A stretch of 64,000 nt of DNA from Heliocidaris tuberculata (GCA_025618425.1 CM046838.1:12789010-12853009); one strand, 5' to 3'; positions 49,701-57,640 are shown, counted from the stretch's first letter. Translations and numbers: made by a program. Notes: generated by a model not told the origin, from the sequence alone.

Positions 49701-51246
49701 GTAGTTTACTTGGAATACAAGCTTGCATGTGGTATCAATCTCTGAGGATCAGGTTTTTTTTTTTTCGATGTACCACTTAAGCGCCAAGCCCTCTCTATTG
49801 ATATACTTTCATTCGAAAAAGTTCAGTGGAGTAGTCGAACTTTCGATTTGCCTTCCTTCACTAAGTTAAGCGGAGATGCTTTAATTTGCTTCAAGTACCA
49901 TTTTCAGTAATTGTTGCAGGAGCATGTATCATGTACAAGTACATGTATGCAGATATGCGTGTAATAAGTTTGGGGTCTAGAGTTATCCCAAATGAAAACA
50001 CTGGAGTAGCTGGAGCGAAGTATGATCTGGTTCAGCTTCACTTTAATATCAACCTTGAAATTGGAAATTCCCTAACCAAACAATAGGCCTGCCAAACAAT
50101 GCTTTCTGCGTCAGGTTGAAGGTGGCCTTAGATCAATTGATAATTACCCTATTTCTTTCTGACCCTACACTCTGCAAAAATAATGGCCAGGTTTCTTAAA
50201 ACACACTTAAAGATACTTGAAGTAAGAGTGAGTTCCTGCGTTAATTACTGATAGGAAAAGACTATTTGTGTTCCCTACACTTTGAAAGAACAAAACACTC
50301 TGAACAAAATATTGCATGTGGGATATACAGTATTTCAGTGTACACGAAAATAAACGCGAGGGGCCAAGCTTTCGTCATTCAAAATGGGGATTAATAAACT
50401 TTGCACTAAATCTTGAAAGGTAATCCATAGTGCAGTCATAATTTTAAAGGGGGTTGAAAGAATTCATCTTTTATTAAATGTTTAGATATACTAGTTTAAA
50501 ATGACATCTGCTAAACATAAACAGAATATTATGCAAAAAAATTATATTGAAGTTGCATCAGATATAATTATGGAATGTTTGAGCGCTGTAATGGCAGCCG
50601 TACTAAAGCTAGGGTAATAATAATTGAGCGCCAGGAGAGGTAATGGACTGTTTCTATAAAACAAGCAAAAGCTAAAGCAACTGCTTACATAAGAACAATA
50701 GATCTTTTCATTATGTGGGATGGAGCACAGCTATGTGGGGAACTTGGCGTGCAGTCAAAAAGTTGTTTGTTTTTACCCCCGTACACTTTCCGAATGGAGT
50801 GATTTGATAATGCTGCTGTTAGAATATATATAGCAAAAGAGTTTATGACTGATTAATTTAATTAGTTTCTTAATCCTTTAAGTGCAGTAAAGTATAATCT
50901 ATCGAATAGTCTAAAATAAAAAATGAAATAGTTAAAGATGCAAAAATAACGGACGATCTTCTTTGATAAAATTCAAGTAAATGGCCAGGGTCTATGAGAG
51001 GAGCTTGAAAATATCAAGCAAACGCTTGAATGTGAAAGTTATTTCTTGCTGTTCAAGCAATAGCTAGTAGTGTATATGGGGAACCATGCATTTTCTTGCA
51101 AGAGGAAGATCTTTCCTTTTGTTTGCTGGCATTTGCTAGGCCTCTTGCTAGTTTTATAGATATGGCCCAATGTGCCAGATATGAGCGCTGTAGAACCCAC
51201 TGTTATTATTATTATCATTATTATTATCATCATCATCATCATCATT

Positions 51247-51290
<44 letters not shown>

Positions 51291-54200
51291 TACTTTTTTA
51301 AATTATTATTATTATTATTATTAAGGCAACAACTTACATGTGGCGAGTTAGTGTCTGCACGTATAGAACTTATAGGCAAGAAGCCTGTCCCGAAATAGGC
51401 ACCCCATTTTACCCATAAGATTTGACCGCCTTCAGTTACTTATACCATCCGAGTCATTGACAAAAAGGTTGTCAGCCTGACCGTAGCCGTCGGGTTTAAC
51501 CCCCAGAGCCCCCAAAAGAGACCCCAAAGTCGGGTCCTTTTCACCCCATCTCCCCCATGTACCAAACTTTGTCAGTAGGAAGTAGTTTCATTGGACATTA
51601 CAAAACATTAAAAACTGACAAAAATGTCCGTCGGGATGGGGTGTTAGACGGCCCCTAAAAGTTGGGGTAAATTTTTCCCCTTGAAGTCCAGGAACCAAAT
51701 GTGGTCAGAAGGAGGAGCTATGGATATACATTCCAAAAATATTTAAAAAAAAACTGACAAAATTGTCCATCGGGAAGGGGGTGTCAGACCCCTGAAATGA
51801 AAACCCTAAAGTGCCACTTATACATGTACACGCTTATCTGAAGATAAGCTTGTACTCAGCTTTTAGGGGTGAATAGGCTTTAATAGCTTTTGTGTGTGTT
51901 AGCAGGCTATGATCCATTCTAGATCATTCATACACGAGAGGAAAATAATTATTTCAAATTTCACTTTCAACTCTAAAACCTCAAATTTGTAGCATAGTAA
52001 GAGTTGAAGAGTCCCTGAATGAAGTAATGTAGCAAATTTAAGAAAATTAAATCTTGCTTAGGCTTAGAGCAATTTTGTTGTCTGTTTTTGACTACTGTAA
52101 CATATATAGGCAAGGGCCTATGAGTGCCAAAGTGCTCTTTGACAACGCTCTGCCCCCCAAAATGCTCTGTATGTAAAGGAAAACCATTTTCTTACCTTCT
52201 GACTATGCTAACTAAAAAGTGTTTTATTCAATTCAATTCAAATTTACAAGATGTAATTTTGAGTATAATACCCCCGGGGTTATGTTCCTTGGGGTGATTG
52301 ACCAGGGGGTAATTGTCCGGACACGATTGTACAGATACCAAGCAAGCTTCTCTATTATGCCTTGTCAGATGGTCAATGGGTGTGTTTACATAATCCTGAC
52401 AATATTTTTGGCTACTTTTGAGAAAGCAATACATTTTTCACAATTTAATAACTTATTAATCAAAATTAATCAAATTGCACTTCAAGAAGATTATTATACT
52501 CAAAGTTATGTTATGAAAATTTGAATTGAATTGAATAAAACACTTGTGAGATATACAGTCAGAAGATAAGAAAATGTTTTTTCTTTACATACTGAGCATT
52601 TGGGGGGGGGGGGCAAAGCGTTATCAGAAGGCATTCTGGGGTTTTCATTTCAGGGGTCTGACACCCCCTTCCCGATGGACATTTTTGTCAGTTTTATATT
52701 TTTGGAATGTAGCTCTTCCTTCTGACAAAATTTGGTCCCTGGGCTTCAAGGGGAAAAATTTACCCCAATTTTTAGGGGCCGTCTGACACCCCATTTCGAC
52801 AGAAATTCTTGTCAATTTTTTGTGTTTTGTAATGTCCAGTGAAACTACTTCCTATTGACAAAGTTTGGTGCATGGGGGAGATGGGGTGAAATCGACCCGA
52901 CTTTGGGGTCTCTTTTGGGGCTCTGGTGGGCTAAACCCAACGGCTATACGGTCAGGCTGACAACCTTTTTGTCAATAACTTAGGTGGTCTAAATAACTTT
53001 ACGAGGTCAAATCATACGGGTAAAATGGGGTGACTATTTCGGGACAGGCTCCCAGACTATTAACCCCTAAAATCTGCTTGCATTTTCGAGAAATTATATG
53101 TTTAGTGTCGATTTTTGCAAAGAATTCATCAGTTATAGATTAATTTCTTGTTTTACGAATACGCGTGATATACTCCATAATGAAAACCTCACAATGATGA
53201 CAATGTATCCGAAGTTAAATCTTAAGATAAAGTTCTATTCAGGTTGATAAATCCTTTAAAAAAACACGAAAAATTGGGAGTTACCAATGGACAACTGAGT
53301 ATTTTAAGATGTAAACAAAAATGACTGGCTGGAAAAAAAAAACTTATAAAAGACATTTCTACTGAATTCATTACCTTGACCAGTACTTGTGTACGCTTTT
53401 TGATTGAAAAGAAAGACGAGAACGTGCTGAATTGGGGGGGGGGGGGGGGGGTATAGGAAAACATGCAATAGTCTTTTTGTCAATTATCACAACCACAATC
53501 AGACAATGTAATTCCTGATCAGGATGTTATCTATCTTTTTGGGTTCACGGTATTGGATTTAAACTGCGCTGCTGACCTGTAAGTCTCCCGAATAACACTA
53601 GCTGATTCACTATTGGGCAGCATATATCATATCTATTTCGACAATGTTCGAGTACCGAGCTTACAAGACGGCGCAACAATTTTTTATCGTTTCCTTTTCC
53701 AGATCAATTAAAGATTTTGCACAATGAATACCAATGCCAAAGTGAAATGTTTCTTAAGGGAAATTTCCTGACAATCCCAATTCTGACATTGACGGATAAC
53801 GTTATCCCCCAGCACGAATGCCGCACAAATGTTAAATCAGGATTTCAGTCACGTATGTTTCACATGATGTAGCTAAATCTTGTCGTGTTGAACGATTTCT
53901 TGTAAGAAGTCTCCCACGACAATTTTACTTTGGGAACTAGCTTTCACTACTGAGCTGGATGATGTCAATTATGCAGTCTCATACTTCCTTTCCTGAACTC
54001 GTGATACATGTGCACAACCGAAACAGATCAATATATCACCTGATAAATTATGTACATGTACACTTAATGTTTCTCCATGGATTTCGTATTCTCAACGATG
54101 TCCTTCGACCACACAATAACTTACACGGTTTCGAAGAATTATAAGTTCTTGCCCAATAAAGATTATATTTCGTCTTCTCCTCCTTATCATATCTTTATTA

Positions 54201-54790
54201 TTCTGATTTTATACTGTCGCAACACGATTTCGTGTTGGATGGAAGTAGATGTGATTCAATCATCACTGGCCTCTAGTCTTTTGTCCAGAGTCGCCAATGA
54301 AGTGTTAAATAAGCCTGGTAGTTGTTTAGGCCTCTACGTACAGAGTGGGGTGATTTAATCAGCGGTAATTCCTTGGAATGGCCAAGTAGGACTCCGTGTA
54401 TCATAACACGCACAAATACACAACCAACTGTCACAGACACCCCATCGTGCTTGTGGCAATAGACGTATCGTACACAGTAATCAATTCTAGCAGACTACAT
54501 CTTGTATATACATACATGTACATGTATGTATACTTACCAGTGATTGCTTTGCTTTGGTGGAAGGCATCCAGAAAGGCGATGTACAATATTCCAAACGCCC
54601 AGCTCGACCCCGTCGTGATGACGAAGACGAGGAACGTACCAAAGGTGACCATCCAACCCCAGCCTCCATCTGGCTTACAGTCTCGGACATACCCTGGCTT
54701 CGACGACGCGATCGAATCTTCCCCGTCGACGGTAGGGTCGACCGTTTTCCGGGCGCCGGCCGCCTCGTCCCCTTGCTCAGAAACCGTCAT
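24458..54790 (-). CDS. SLC16-family monocarboxylate transporter-like gene (MFS), six coding exons
   Basis: Coding exons on the minus strand are 54790-54538, 42921-42735, 40598-39871, 39391-39187, 28140-27985 and 24642-24458. All junctions have GT/AG sites and matching phases, giving 1713 bases (570 residues) once one surplus base in exon 2 is discounted. The product is a 12-helix plasma membrane carrier. Residues about 41-47 hold the family signature DGGWGW at TM1. Exons 2-3 give NPYAGLLADKYGHRP, GLSHMPAVVMLSHYF and GTATGIAMSGTGLGT (TM2-TM5). A long hydrophilic loop of about 120 residues separates TM6 and TM7, as in MCTs. Exons 4-6 give TM8-TM12. The TM8 Arg is kept (QAGGRFFSG), but the Asp usually near it in MCT1-4 is not seen and the TM1 Lys of MCT1 is absent, so it is probably an orphan-type MCT rather than a lactate carrier. 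The first in-frame ATG (54790, A at -3) was taken as start. Confidence 0.9.
24643..25430. other. SLC16 intron 5, 3' part with (GA)n
   Basis: A pure (GA)n run covers about 24664-24705, followed by purine-rich DNA to 24760. The rest is AT-rich with nothing recognised. Confidence 0.6.
25431..25626. mobile_element. Miniature inverted-repeat element, 196 bases
   Basis: The left end TATACAACACGATAAAAACT and the right end AGTTTTTATCGTGTTATACA are inverted. The pairing continues inward through ATTTTCGAA and GGCAATTTCAA on both sides, so arms of about 55 bases remain. Confidence 0.8.
25627..27000. other. SLC16 intron 5, no coding feature
   Basis: AT-rich. A two-copy direct repeat of about 73 bases (ATTGTGTGATTTGCGG at about 26633 and ATTGTATGATTTGCGG at 26705) is the only structure seen. 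Confidence 0.5.
27001..27780. repeat. CT-rich microsatellite field
   Basis: Long (CT)n, (CTGT)n and CCT-type tracts on the plus strand (about 27040-27260, 27470-27570 and 27600-27760) embed the degenerate exon copies. The open frames over them are low-complexity and not genes. Confidence 0.8.
27346..27890 (-). pseudogene. Decayed partial copies of SLC16 exon 5
   Basis: On the minus strand the block at 27787-27880 repeats exon 5's end (VILAVGIAMLTSPPIAG is unchanged, with the same GCAG|GTATAT donor region). However, it lacks the first half and has an 11-base deletion that breaks the exon's frame. Weaker copies of the exon end plus donor sit near 27694 and 27346. The last carries a stop. They lie within CT-rich microsatellite DNA. 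Confidence 0.65.
27985..28140 (-). CDS. SLC16-like exon 5 (TM10-TM11)
   Basis: 156 bases in phase 1 at both ends. It encodes VFCTIAGYTTGACATLQTVM, then CVSLFGPGQMKYAYPGVILA and VGIAMLTSPPIAG, the latter matching the family GPPIAG at TM11. The acceptor is taken at CTCAGGTAG|TGTTC because the nearby CAG would break the frame. Unlike the other exons, its 3' half has decayed copies in the adjacent intron (27346-27890). Confidence 0.85.
28305..28545. repeat. (ATT)n/(ATC)n microsatellite
   Basis: About 240 bases of nearly uninterrupted ATT and ATC triplets, with a short T-run. It lies in SLC16 intron 4, about 165 bases from exon 5. Confidence 0.9.
28546..29174. other. SLC16 intron 4, no gene seen
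   Basis: Holds a poly-G run (about 28658-28669) and a (GTTT)n run (about 28721-28742). Otherwise plain AT-rich DNA. Confidence 0.5.
29175..30089. mobile_element. CACTCTTAAAA-ended element built of TTGGGCAA-like motifs
   Basis: The left end CACTCTTAAAA then GTTGGGCAA, and the right end TTACCCAACATTTTAAGAGTG, are inverted. Between them the words TTGGGCAA, TTGGGTAA, TTGCCCAA and TTACCCAA recur more than 25 times in both orientations, mixed with GGTTAAA and AACCAAC. The middle (29520-29760) lacks these words and holds a small CCTATCCTATATCTTAA tandem repeat, probably a separate insertion. Confidence 0.75.
30090..30627. other. SLC16 intron 4, no feature seen
   Basis: AT-rich sequence. Nothing recognised. 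Confidence 0.5.
30628..30953 (+). pseudogene. LINE (L2-like) reverse transcriptase C-terminal relic with (ATC)n tail
   Basis: The plus strand reads APRLWNSLPSSLREIDSLEH then FKSCLQTYLFQQVCK-stop (to 30849), a standard ORF2 C-terminus. The expected upstream words YGDRVF are in another frame, so it is frameshifted. The 3' UTR runs GCGCCTTTGAATGTTATC ... CAGCGCCATACAAATGCTGT and ends in (ATC)n at 30919-30948, as L2-type elements do. Confidence 0.72.
31030..31200. mobile_element. Partial copy of ACTAGGTGT-ended miniature element
   Basis: ATACTAGGTGTTAAAAA is followed by TATCAGACTTATA, AAGTTGAAGGATGTAAAATT and TTATTGGGAGCAAGTTTCAT, matching the left arm of the element at 45245-45784. The right end was not found. 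Confidence 0.6.
31201..31735. other. SLC16 intron 4 with poly-G and poly-C runs
   Basis: A run of about 18 G (31268-31285) and a run of about 14 C (31358-31371) are the only structures. Confidence 0.6.
31736..31873. repeat. Pure purine tract of 138 bases (GAA/GGAA type)
   Basis: The plus strand has only A and G across the interval, made of (GAA)n, (AAAAAG)n and (GAAGGAA)n blocks. Long mirror-like purine tracts of this kind can form triplex DNA. Confidence 0.92.
31874..33950. other. SLC16 intron 4, no gene supported
   Basis: About 2 kb of AT-rich DNA. The plus-strand frame 32000-32359 (119 codons) is not low-complexity, but I recognise no domain, and its end GHIRVRDPNS lies over repeat-like sequence. 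It is probably chance. Confidence 0.45.
33951..34590. mobile_element. CpG-rich foldback repeat with 171-base tandem duplication
   Basis: GACCCCGTTCTCACTCACTT begins at 33951 and again at 34122, so two nearly identical 171-base units stand in tandem. Each unit holds short inverted segments (GACCCGTTCCTCAGGAACGG; GTGAGTGTGAACGG against CCGTTCTCACTCAC). After them, 34293-34590 contains GC-rich unique sequence and ends with GAGTGTGAACG and GACCCGTTCCTCTGGAGCGG. The whole block is distinctly richer in CpG than the intron around it. Confidence 0.75.
34608..34726. mobile_element. Fragment of an ACACACTAAGAAA-ended element
   Basis: On the minus strand CTACACACTAAGAAACTGGGG is followed by repeats of GGGGTG and CACCCC in both orientations down to AACCCTACACAATTT. 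It resembles a terminal part of a DNA element. Only one end is clear. Confidence 0.45.
34727..38556. other. SLC16 intron 4, no gene supported
   Basis: About 3.8 kb of AT-rich sequence. A T-run followed by 13 G lies at about 37110-37131, and an (AT)n run near 38480-38496. Short frames (for example 34819-35040 and 35647-35937) show no family features. Confidence 0.5.
38565..38959. mobile_element. hAT-like miniature element with 8-base target duplication, copy 1
   Basis: The ends are CAGGGGCGGATCC and, inverted, CAGTGGCGGATTA. The flanking octamers CTTACAAG (38557-38564) and CTTACGAG (38960-38967) agree at seven of eight positions. CAG-type ends with 8-base duplications are the hAT signature. 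The inside is made of several runs of 10-20 G, poly-A, and unique parts shared with the copy at 63289-63606. No transposase. It is inserted in SLC16 intron 4 about 230 bases from exon 4. Confidence 0.83.
39187..39391 (-). CDS. SLC16-like exon 4 (TM8-TM9)
   Basis: 205 bases, between GATGTACAG|GCGAAGCGG and CTTTTCAG|GTACGT. It encodes AKRALEYGIHDMHSSLLVAV, then LGLSQAGGRFFSGPLVDRCR and LYQSMAALCGISI. The phase at exit is 1. Confidence 0.93.
39392..39870. other. SLC16 intron 3
   Basis: 479-base intron with clear GT and AG ends; no repeat recognised. Confidence 0.85.
39871..40598 (-). CDS. SLC16-like exon 3 (TM4-TM7, central loop)
   Basis: 728 bases, entered at TTTTGCCAG|GAATTGGG and left at GCACACGTG|GTAAGG. 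It codes IGFGLSHMPAVVMLSHYF, FGWRGTMMVLSAI, then a charged loop (about residues 236-350) and NPMYLSFLMGINLTFFG of TM7. The phase at entry is 1, at exit 0. Confidence 0.94.
40599..41761. other. SLC16 intron 2, 3' part
   Basis: Pyrimidine-rich stretch near 40861-40890 and a short A-run near 41547. No feature recognised otherwise. Confidence 0.5.
41771..42060. repeat. Two-copy direct repeat, 113-base period
   Basis: CATTAAGGACTACAAA occurs at 41771 and 41884. The two copies then run in parallel through GTGTCAA and ATGAGTTA and, after an interruption in copy 2, through GGAAGAGGTTT. The interruption is the 72-base element listed at 41932-42003. Confidence 0.72.
41932..42003. mobile_element. 72-base miniature element in a TTAA target duplication
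   Basis: It starts CCCATAGACTACGGGAAC and ends GTAGTCAACGGG, and is flanked on both sides by TTAA (41928-41931, 42004-42007). Ends beginning CCC next to duplicated TTAA are piggyBac-like. The neighbouring duplicate at about 41771-41840 shows the site without the insert. Confidence 0.72.
42130..42215. mobile_element. Fragment related to the element at 48511-48692
   Basis: GTCTTGACCCTGAGTTCCGTGG and a later GCTACGCCTATGATGGAC match the interior and right end of the element at 48.5 kb. The left end is missing. Confidence 0.5.
42231..42638. mobile_element. piggyBac-like miniature element, 408 bases, TTAA duplication
   Basis: TTAA (42227-42230) precedes CCCTTTCAAG, and TGAAAGGG is followed by TTAA (42639-42642). 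The ends CCCTTTCA/TGAAAGGG are perfect inverted repeats of eight bases. No coding frame of note. It stands 97 bases from the donor of SLC16 exon 2 inside intron 2. Confidence 0.78.
42735..42921 (-). CDS. SLC16-like exon 2 (TM2-TM4) with a one-base frame break
   Basis: The acceptor is CCCCGTAG|CCGTTCC and the donor GTTGGAG|GTCAGT, making 187 bases. The start phase reads AVPGSLIFMTMV, but the family-like continuation VTNPYAGLLADKYGHRP is in the next frame. Only 186 bases would connect the phases of exons 1 and 3. The surplus base lies in CCC at 42885-42887. Either this is a sequence error in a short homopolymer or the allele is non-functional. Confidence 0.88.
42985..43320. repeat. (ATC)n/(CATCGT)n microsatellite field
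   Basis: About 330 bases dominated by ATC and GTC triplets, interrupted. It lies in SLC16 intron 1 just upstream of exon 2. The long Met/Asp/His frames over it are repeat artefacts. Confidence 0.88.
43331..43820. other. SLC16 intron 1, no feature seen
   Basis: AT-rich sequence between two microsatellites. Confidence 0.5.
43824..44145. repeat. (ATT)n, (TTC)n ~19 units, (ATT)n, then poly-C of ~25
   Basis: A pure (TTC)n block spans about 43851-43908 between ATT-rich blocks. A run of about 25 C ends the field at about 44119-44143. The (TTC)n tract is a pure pyrimidine stretch. Confidence 0.88.
44146..45244. other. SLC16 intron 1, no gene seen
   Basis: A poly-C/(CT)n stretch lies at about 44341-44367. 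Otherwise AT-rich. Confidence 0.5.
45245..45784. mobile_element. ACTAGGTGT-ended miniature inverted-repeat element
   Basis: ACTAGGTGTAACCAAAAAC begins the element and its mirror image TTTTACACCTAGT ends it. Inner parts such as TTAATAACTCAAAA, TATCGGACTGAG and AAGTTGAAGTATGTCAAATT also recur inverted, so the arms are at least 120 bases. A partial relative lies at 31030. Confidence 0.8.
45833..46069. mobile_element. AATAGACCTGTTCAC-ended miniature element, 237 bases
   Basis: AATAGACCTGTTCACAAA and, inward, TTATTCAAATTTATG are mirrored at the right by CATGAAATTTGAATATA and TTTGTGAACAGGTCTATT. Frames over it are spurious. Confidence 0.82.
46070..48510. other. SLC16 intron 1, no gene supported
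   Basis: About 2.4 kb of AT-rich DNA with a long A-run near 48027-48043. A stretch at about 47541-47890 begins and ends with similar GTGCCCTGTTTTT and CTGCCCTGTTTAA words and may be an eroded repeat. No coding signal. Confidence 0.45.
48511..48692. mobile_element. GGCGTAGCC-ended miniature element with G runs
   Basis: AGGCGTAGCCAGACATG at the left and CGGCTACGCCCATCATG at the right are inverted. The inside has poly-G, TTGACCCCCAGGTTCCGTGG and GGGGAGGGGGGAGGGGGAGGG, which has G-quadruplex potential. Confidence 0.65.
48693..51207. other. SLC16 intron 1, no gene supported
   Basis: Contains (CT)n with poly-C (about 49030-49175) and a T-run (about 49401-49418). The plus-strand frame 49370-49780 lies partly over the T-run and has no recognisable domain. 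Confidence 0.5.
51208..51330. repeat. (ATT)n/(ATC)n microsatellite
   Basis: Pure triplets, with about 15 uninterrupted ATC units near 51245-51290. It sits immediately before the foldback structure. Confidence 0.9.
51382..53050. mobile_element. 1.67 kb foldback element with ~0.57 kb inverted arms
   Basis: The left arm begins AGCCTGTCCCGAAATAG (51382) and the right arm ends with its complement (53050). The match continues through ATTGACAAAAAGGTTGTCAG, CCCCATCTCCCCCATG, CCCCTTGAAG and GGGGGTGTCAGACCCCTGAA. After an interruption in the left arm it goes on through CTTTACATAC and AATTCAATTCAAATTT to GAGTATAAT. By eye about 85-90% of positions agree. The central 220 bases (52271-52490) contain GGGGGTAATTGTCCGG. 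No transposase frame. It lies in SLC16 intron 1. Confidence 0.85.
51815..52128. mobile_element. 314-base insertion in the left arm of the foldback element
   Basis: The right arm has no counterpart for this block. It is flanked by AAAGTGC (51808-51814 and 52129-52135), which looks like a target duplication. Its edges, GCCACTTATAC and CTATGAGTGCC, are roughly inverted (8 of 11). Its family is unknown. Confidence 0.6.
53051..54537. other. SLC16 intron 1, 5' part
   Basis: A poly-G run of about 18 lies at 53434-53451. The rest is AT-rich without recognised repeats, running up to the exon 1 donor at 54537. Confidence 0.55.
54538..54790 (-). CDS. SLC16-like exon 1 (start codon, TM1)
   Basis: 253 bases, beginning MTVSEQGDEAAG and containing PDGGWGWMVTFGTFLVF. 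It ends ATCACTG|GTAAGT in phase 1. The frame stays open upstream of the ATG, but the upstream codon sometimes taken as a start is GTG. The 41-residue N-terminus is acidic and cytosolic. Confidence 0.92.
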
Positions 54791-55000
54791 CGTTGCTCGG
54801 TGCGGAACGGCTGACTGAGCTCCGAGCGCGACTGACAGTTCGTGCACAATTATGACGTGAATTTACTTTATTACGTAATCACACTCATGCAATATAGTCT
54901 GCGGACAAGAAATTCTAGCCCCGCTGTTCTCAAACCCGTTGGATCGACCCTATGATATCATGAAAGCGCAGAATTATTATCCAGACTGATATTTTCCCCG
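54791..55000 (-). promoter_or_regulatory. Probable 5' UTR and proximal promoter of the SLC16-like gene
   Basis: Upstream of the ATG the plus strand shows TGACGTGA (54853-54860, CRE-like) and TTACGTAA within ATTACGTAAT (54871-54878, the palindrome bound by PAR/NFIL3-type bZIP proteins). No transcription start can be fixed, so this rests on position and motifs. Confidence 0.4.
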
Positions 55001-55185
55001 GACAAAGTTCAATTCCGAAATAAGATGCAGGTTAGGACTTATTTGATCAATGGGTTCAAAAAGGTTGCGTAAACAGTACGATCATTGAATTTTATATCAC
55101 AACCTCAGTCAGTGTTCCGTTTCCTCATCTCTGTTGAATTTTCCATCAGAAAACAAATTCCATGAGAAGAATGAAGTTTGGCACA

Positions 55186-55222
<37 letters not shown>

Positions 55223-55426
55223 GTTTGTCACAAAAAAATGCATTTATGTTTTCCATCGATTAATTTGAAAATGCTTTATTTGTATTGGTTTCTTTTTCCT
55301 CCATTCTTTCCTTCTAATTCGATCCTCTTTCCTTTCCTTCAAGTTTTCAGCATTCTCTACTCTCTTCTGATCATTCCTATGAGGTCTTCTAACATTGAAA
55401 ACCCCATCCCCTCCTATTTCCCCTCC

Positions 55427-55465
<39 letters not shown>

Positions 55466-56352
55466 ATTATTCTTATCAGAACTCAAAATAGTAAGCTCTG
55501 GATGCGAAATGTTTTAAACCGGTCGGAAGTGCTCTCAAAACCTTATACGTGCATGCCATGTGAGTTGGCGAAAATTTATGGGGGGGGGGGGGCGGCAGAC
55601 CTAAATGACCTTTCAGTCTCTCTCTCTCTTTCTCTTCTTCTCTTTCATCTGATTATCTTTGTCATTGGCCTCTCCTTGAAGGCTTCCATGATTTCCCCTT
55701 CTGAGTTTTTCAATTGTTTTTGCTTACAATTCTATTTCAGTCTATATATTCTTTTTCTGGGTCACAAAGCTCAAATTCAAATATCTGTAATTTTTAGTTC
55801 ATTGTCAGGACTCAGTGAATAGTATATATGTATTCAGAATTTTGCCGCTTCAAATCATCTCAGTTTAGTTTCTTTACCTTTTTTTGTATACTGCAAACCA
55901 TTGAATGTTGAATTACTACAAATATAATAAGTCGTATGACTCGAGGTGCTACAGTTCAGGGTGTCTATAGCACCTATGCATAGCACTGACGTCCAGTAAT
56001 GAGCCAAAAAATTCAGGGGGCTGTACCAGTAAGATTAAATTGAAGTATTTTCTAAAGCGCCATGAACGCAATAATACTATTCTCGTATAAATCCTTTGAA
56101 TGGTACATCCCCGCCCCTCCCACAAATAATAAGACTTTGCATTTTTTGCTGTACCATGAAAATGTTGCACTTTATATCCAACGCCCATGCTAAATTAAAT
56201 ATTCTACTTTGTGTGGTCGCAAAACAGTGAAATCTTTGTGGTTTGAAACTTTGCATTTTAGACCACTTTTATGCACACAAGTAATGATCAAAGTCTGAGC
56301 TTGATATCCACTCTTTTCCTTTTTTCTCATATTGGGGATATACAGGCAGCTT
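55001..56352. other. Intergenic, no gene supported
   Basis: (TA)n at about 55188-55218, (CT)n at about 55434-55465, poly-G near 55580 and a second CT run near 55615-55650. The long frame 55238-55822 passes through these repeats and shows no domain; it is rejected as a gene. Confidence 0.55.
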
Positions 56353-57640
56353 AAATTTTGATTTGATTTTGATTTGATTTGATTTATTCAGATTCCACAT
56401 TTACCAGGAAATTACAACAATATAAATTACAAACACTCCAAAAAAAAAAAAAAAAAAAAATAGAGAATACATGAATATGACATAGAAAGGTGACAAAAGG
56501 CTATGTGGAGGGATCTACTAAAAAGCTTAGCTTGTGTGATGTAGACCCCCTAATAGAATAATGACACAATAATATATGTTTAAAAAAAAAAGATTTTCGT
56601 TTAAATTAATCAAAGTAATTGTTTGAGAGGGAGAAAATTACTAAACAAAACATATGTACATTATATACAGTTGAGCTAACATTACAAGATAAGATTAATG
56701 AAATAAAAGAGATTTCGAGTGGAAATCAGTATAATATATACACGTATATCAAACTAATATAAAACAGATAAATACAGTATTATGGAATGAAAAGAAAAAA
56801 GTAAAAAAAAAGCAGAGTGAATTATTTACATCAGTATAAGTCAGTCAAGTGTTTCTTCACAAGATATTTGAACCTTCTTAAGTTAGGGGTAAGTTTTAAA
56901 TTCTGTTCTAATGAGTTCCAGTATTTAGGCCCATTGAAAAATAAAGTTTTACTGGCAAAAGCCGTTCGAGTTTTGGGTAAATGATAATCGTTTGCTTGCC
57001 TGGTGTAGTACCTGTGTTTTTTTGCAAAAAGTTATTTCAAAACGAATGGCATATTATTTCTATCATGATTGTACATGAATTGGTACAGCTGAAATCGATA
57101 AAGGTCATGAATTATGAGAATACGATTTTGGCGAAAAAAATATCAGTATGCGCTCTATAAGATGTATTACATATTATTCTCAAAACCTTTTTCTGCAAGA
57201 GTAAAATTTTATCTAACCTGGATCTTGCTGCGTTTCCCCATGCCAAAATGCCATAATTTAGATATGGTAAGATGAGAGTTGAATATAACATCAGAAGTGC
57301 TGATAATGGAAGAGCATGCTTAAGTTGATGAATGACTCCAATATTTCTTGATATGGTTTTGCAAATGTTATCGATATGCGAATTCCATGATAATTTATTG
57401 TCAATAGTAATACCTAAAAATTTGGTTGTTTTAACTTCTTTAATAACAGTGTTGTAAAATATAATTTGATCAGACTGATGTGATAGCGAATTACTAAACA
57501 ACATATAATTTGTTTTTTGTAAATTTAAAGATAGTTTGTTAGCTTTTATCCAATCCGTCACCTTTTTAAGTTCGGCATTTAAAACAGTGACTAGTTCAAT
57601 AGGATCGTGATGTGAGTAGAACAGATTAATGTTTTTGCGA
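56353..57640 (-). pseudogene. LINE relic: reverse transcriptase C-terminal half, 3' UTR and tail
   Basis: On the minus strand the copy starts within the catalytic region (NLFYSHHDPIELVTVLNAEL follows where YADD would stand) and continues DWIKANKLSLNLQKTNYM, TTKFLGITIDNKLSW, LYSTLILPYLNYGILAWGN and LDKILLLQKKVLR. These are classic non-LTR ORF2 motifs. A frameshift near 57117 and an in-frame stop near 57030 interrupt it. The end, FNGPKYWNSLEQNLKLTPNL then RRFKYLVKKHLTDLY, stops at 56833-56831. A 3' UTR and a (TCAAA)n-type tail end at about 56353. Confidence 0.85.

Noticed and set aside
54791..54847. A longer N-terminus for the SLC16 protein starting at 54847
   Set aside because: The codon at 54847-54845 is GTG, not ATG. 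The first in-frame ATG is at 54790 with a good context.
55238..55822. 194-codon open frame on the plus strand
   Set aside because: It runs through two (CT)n tracts and a poly-G run, gives Leu/Ser repeats and shows no domain or splice context.
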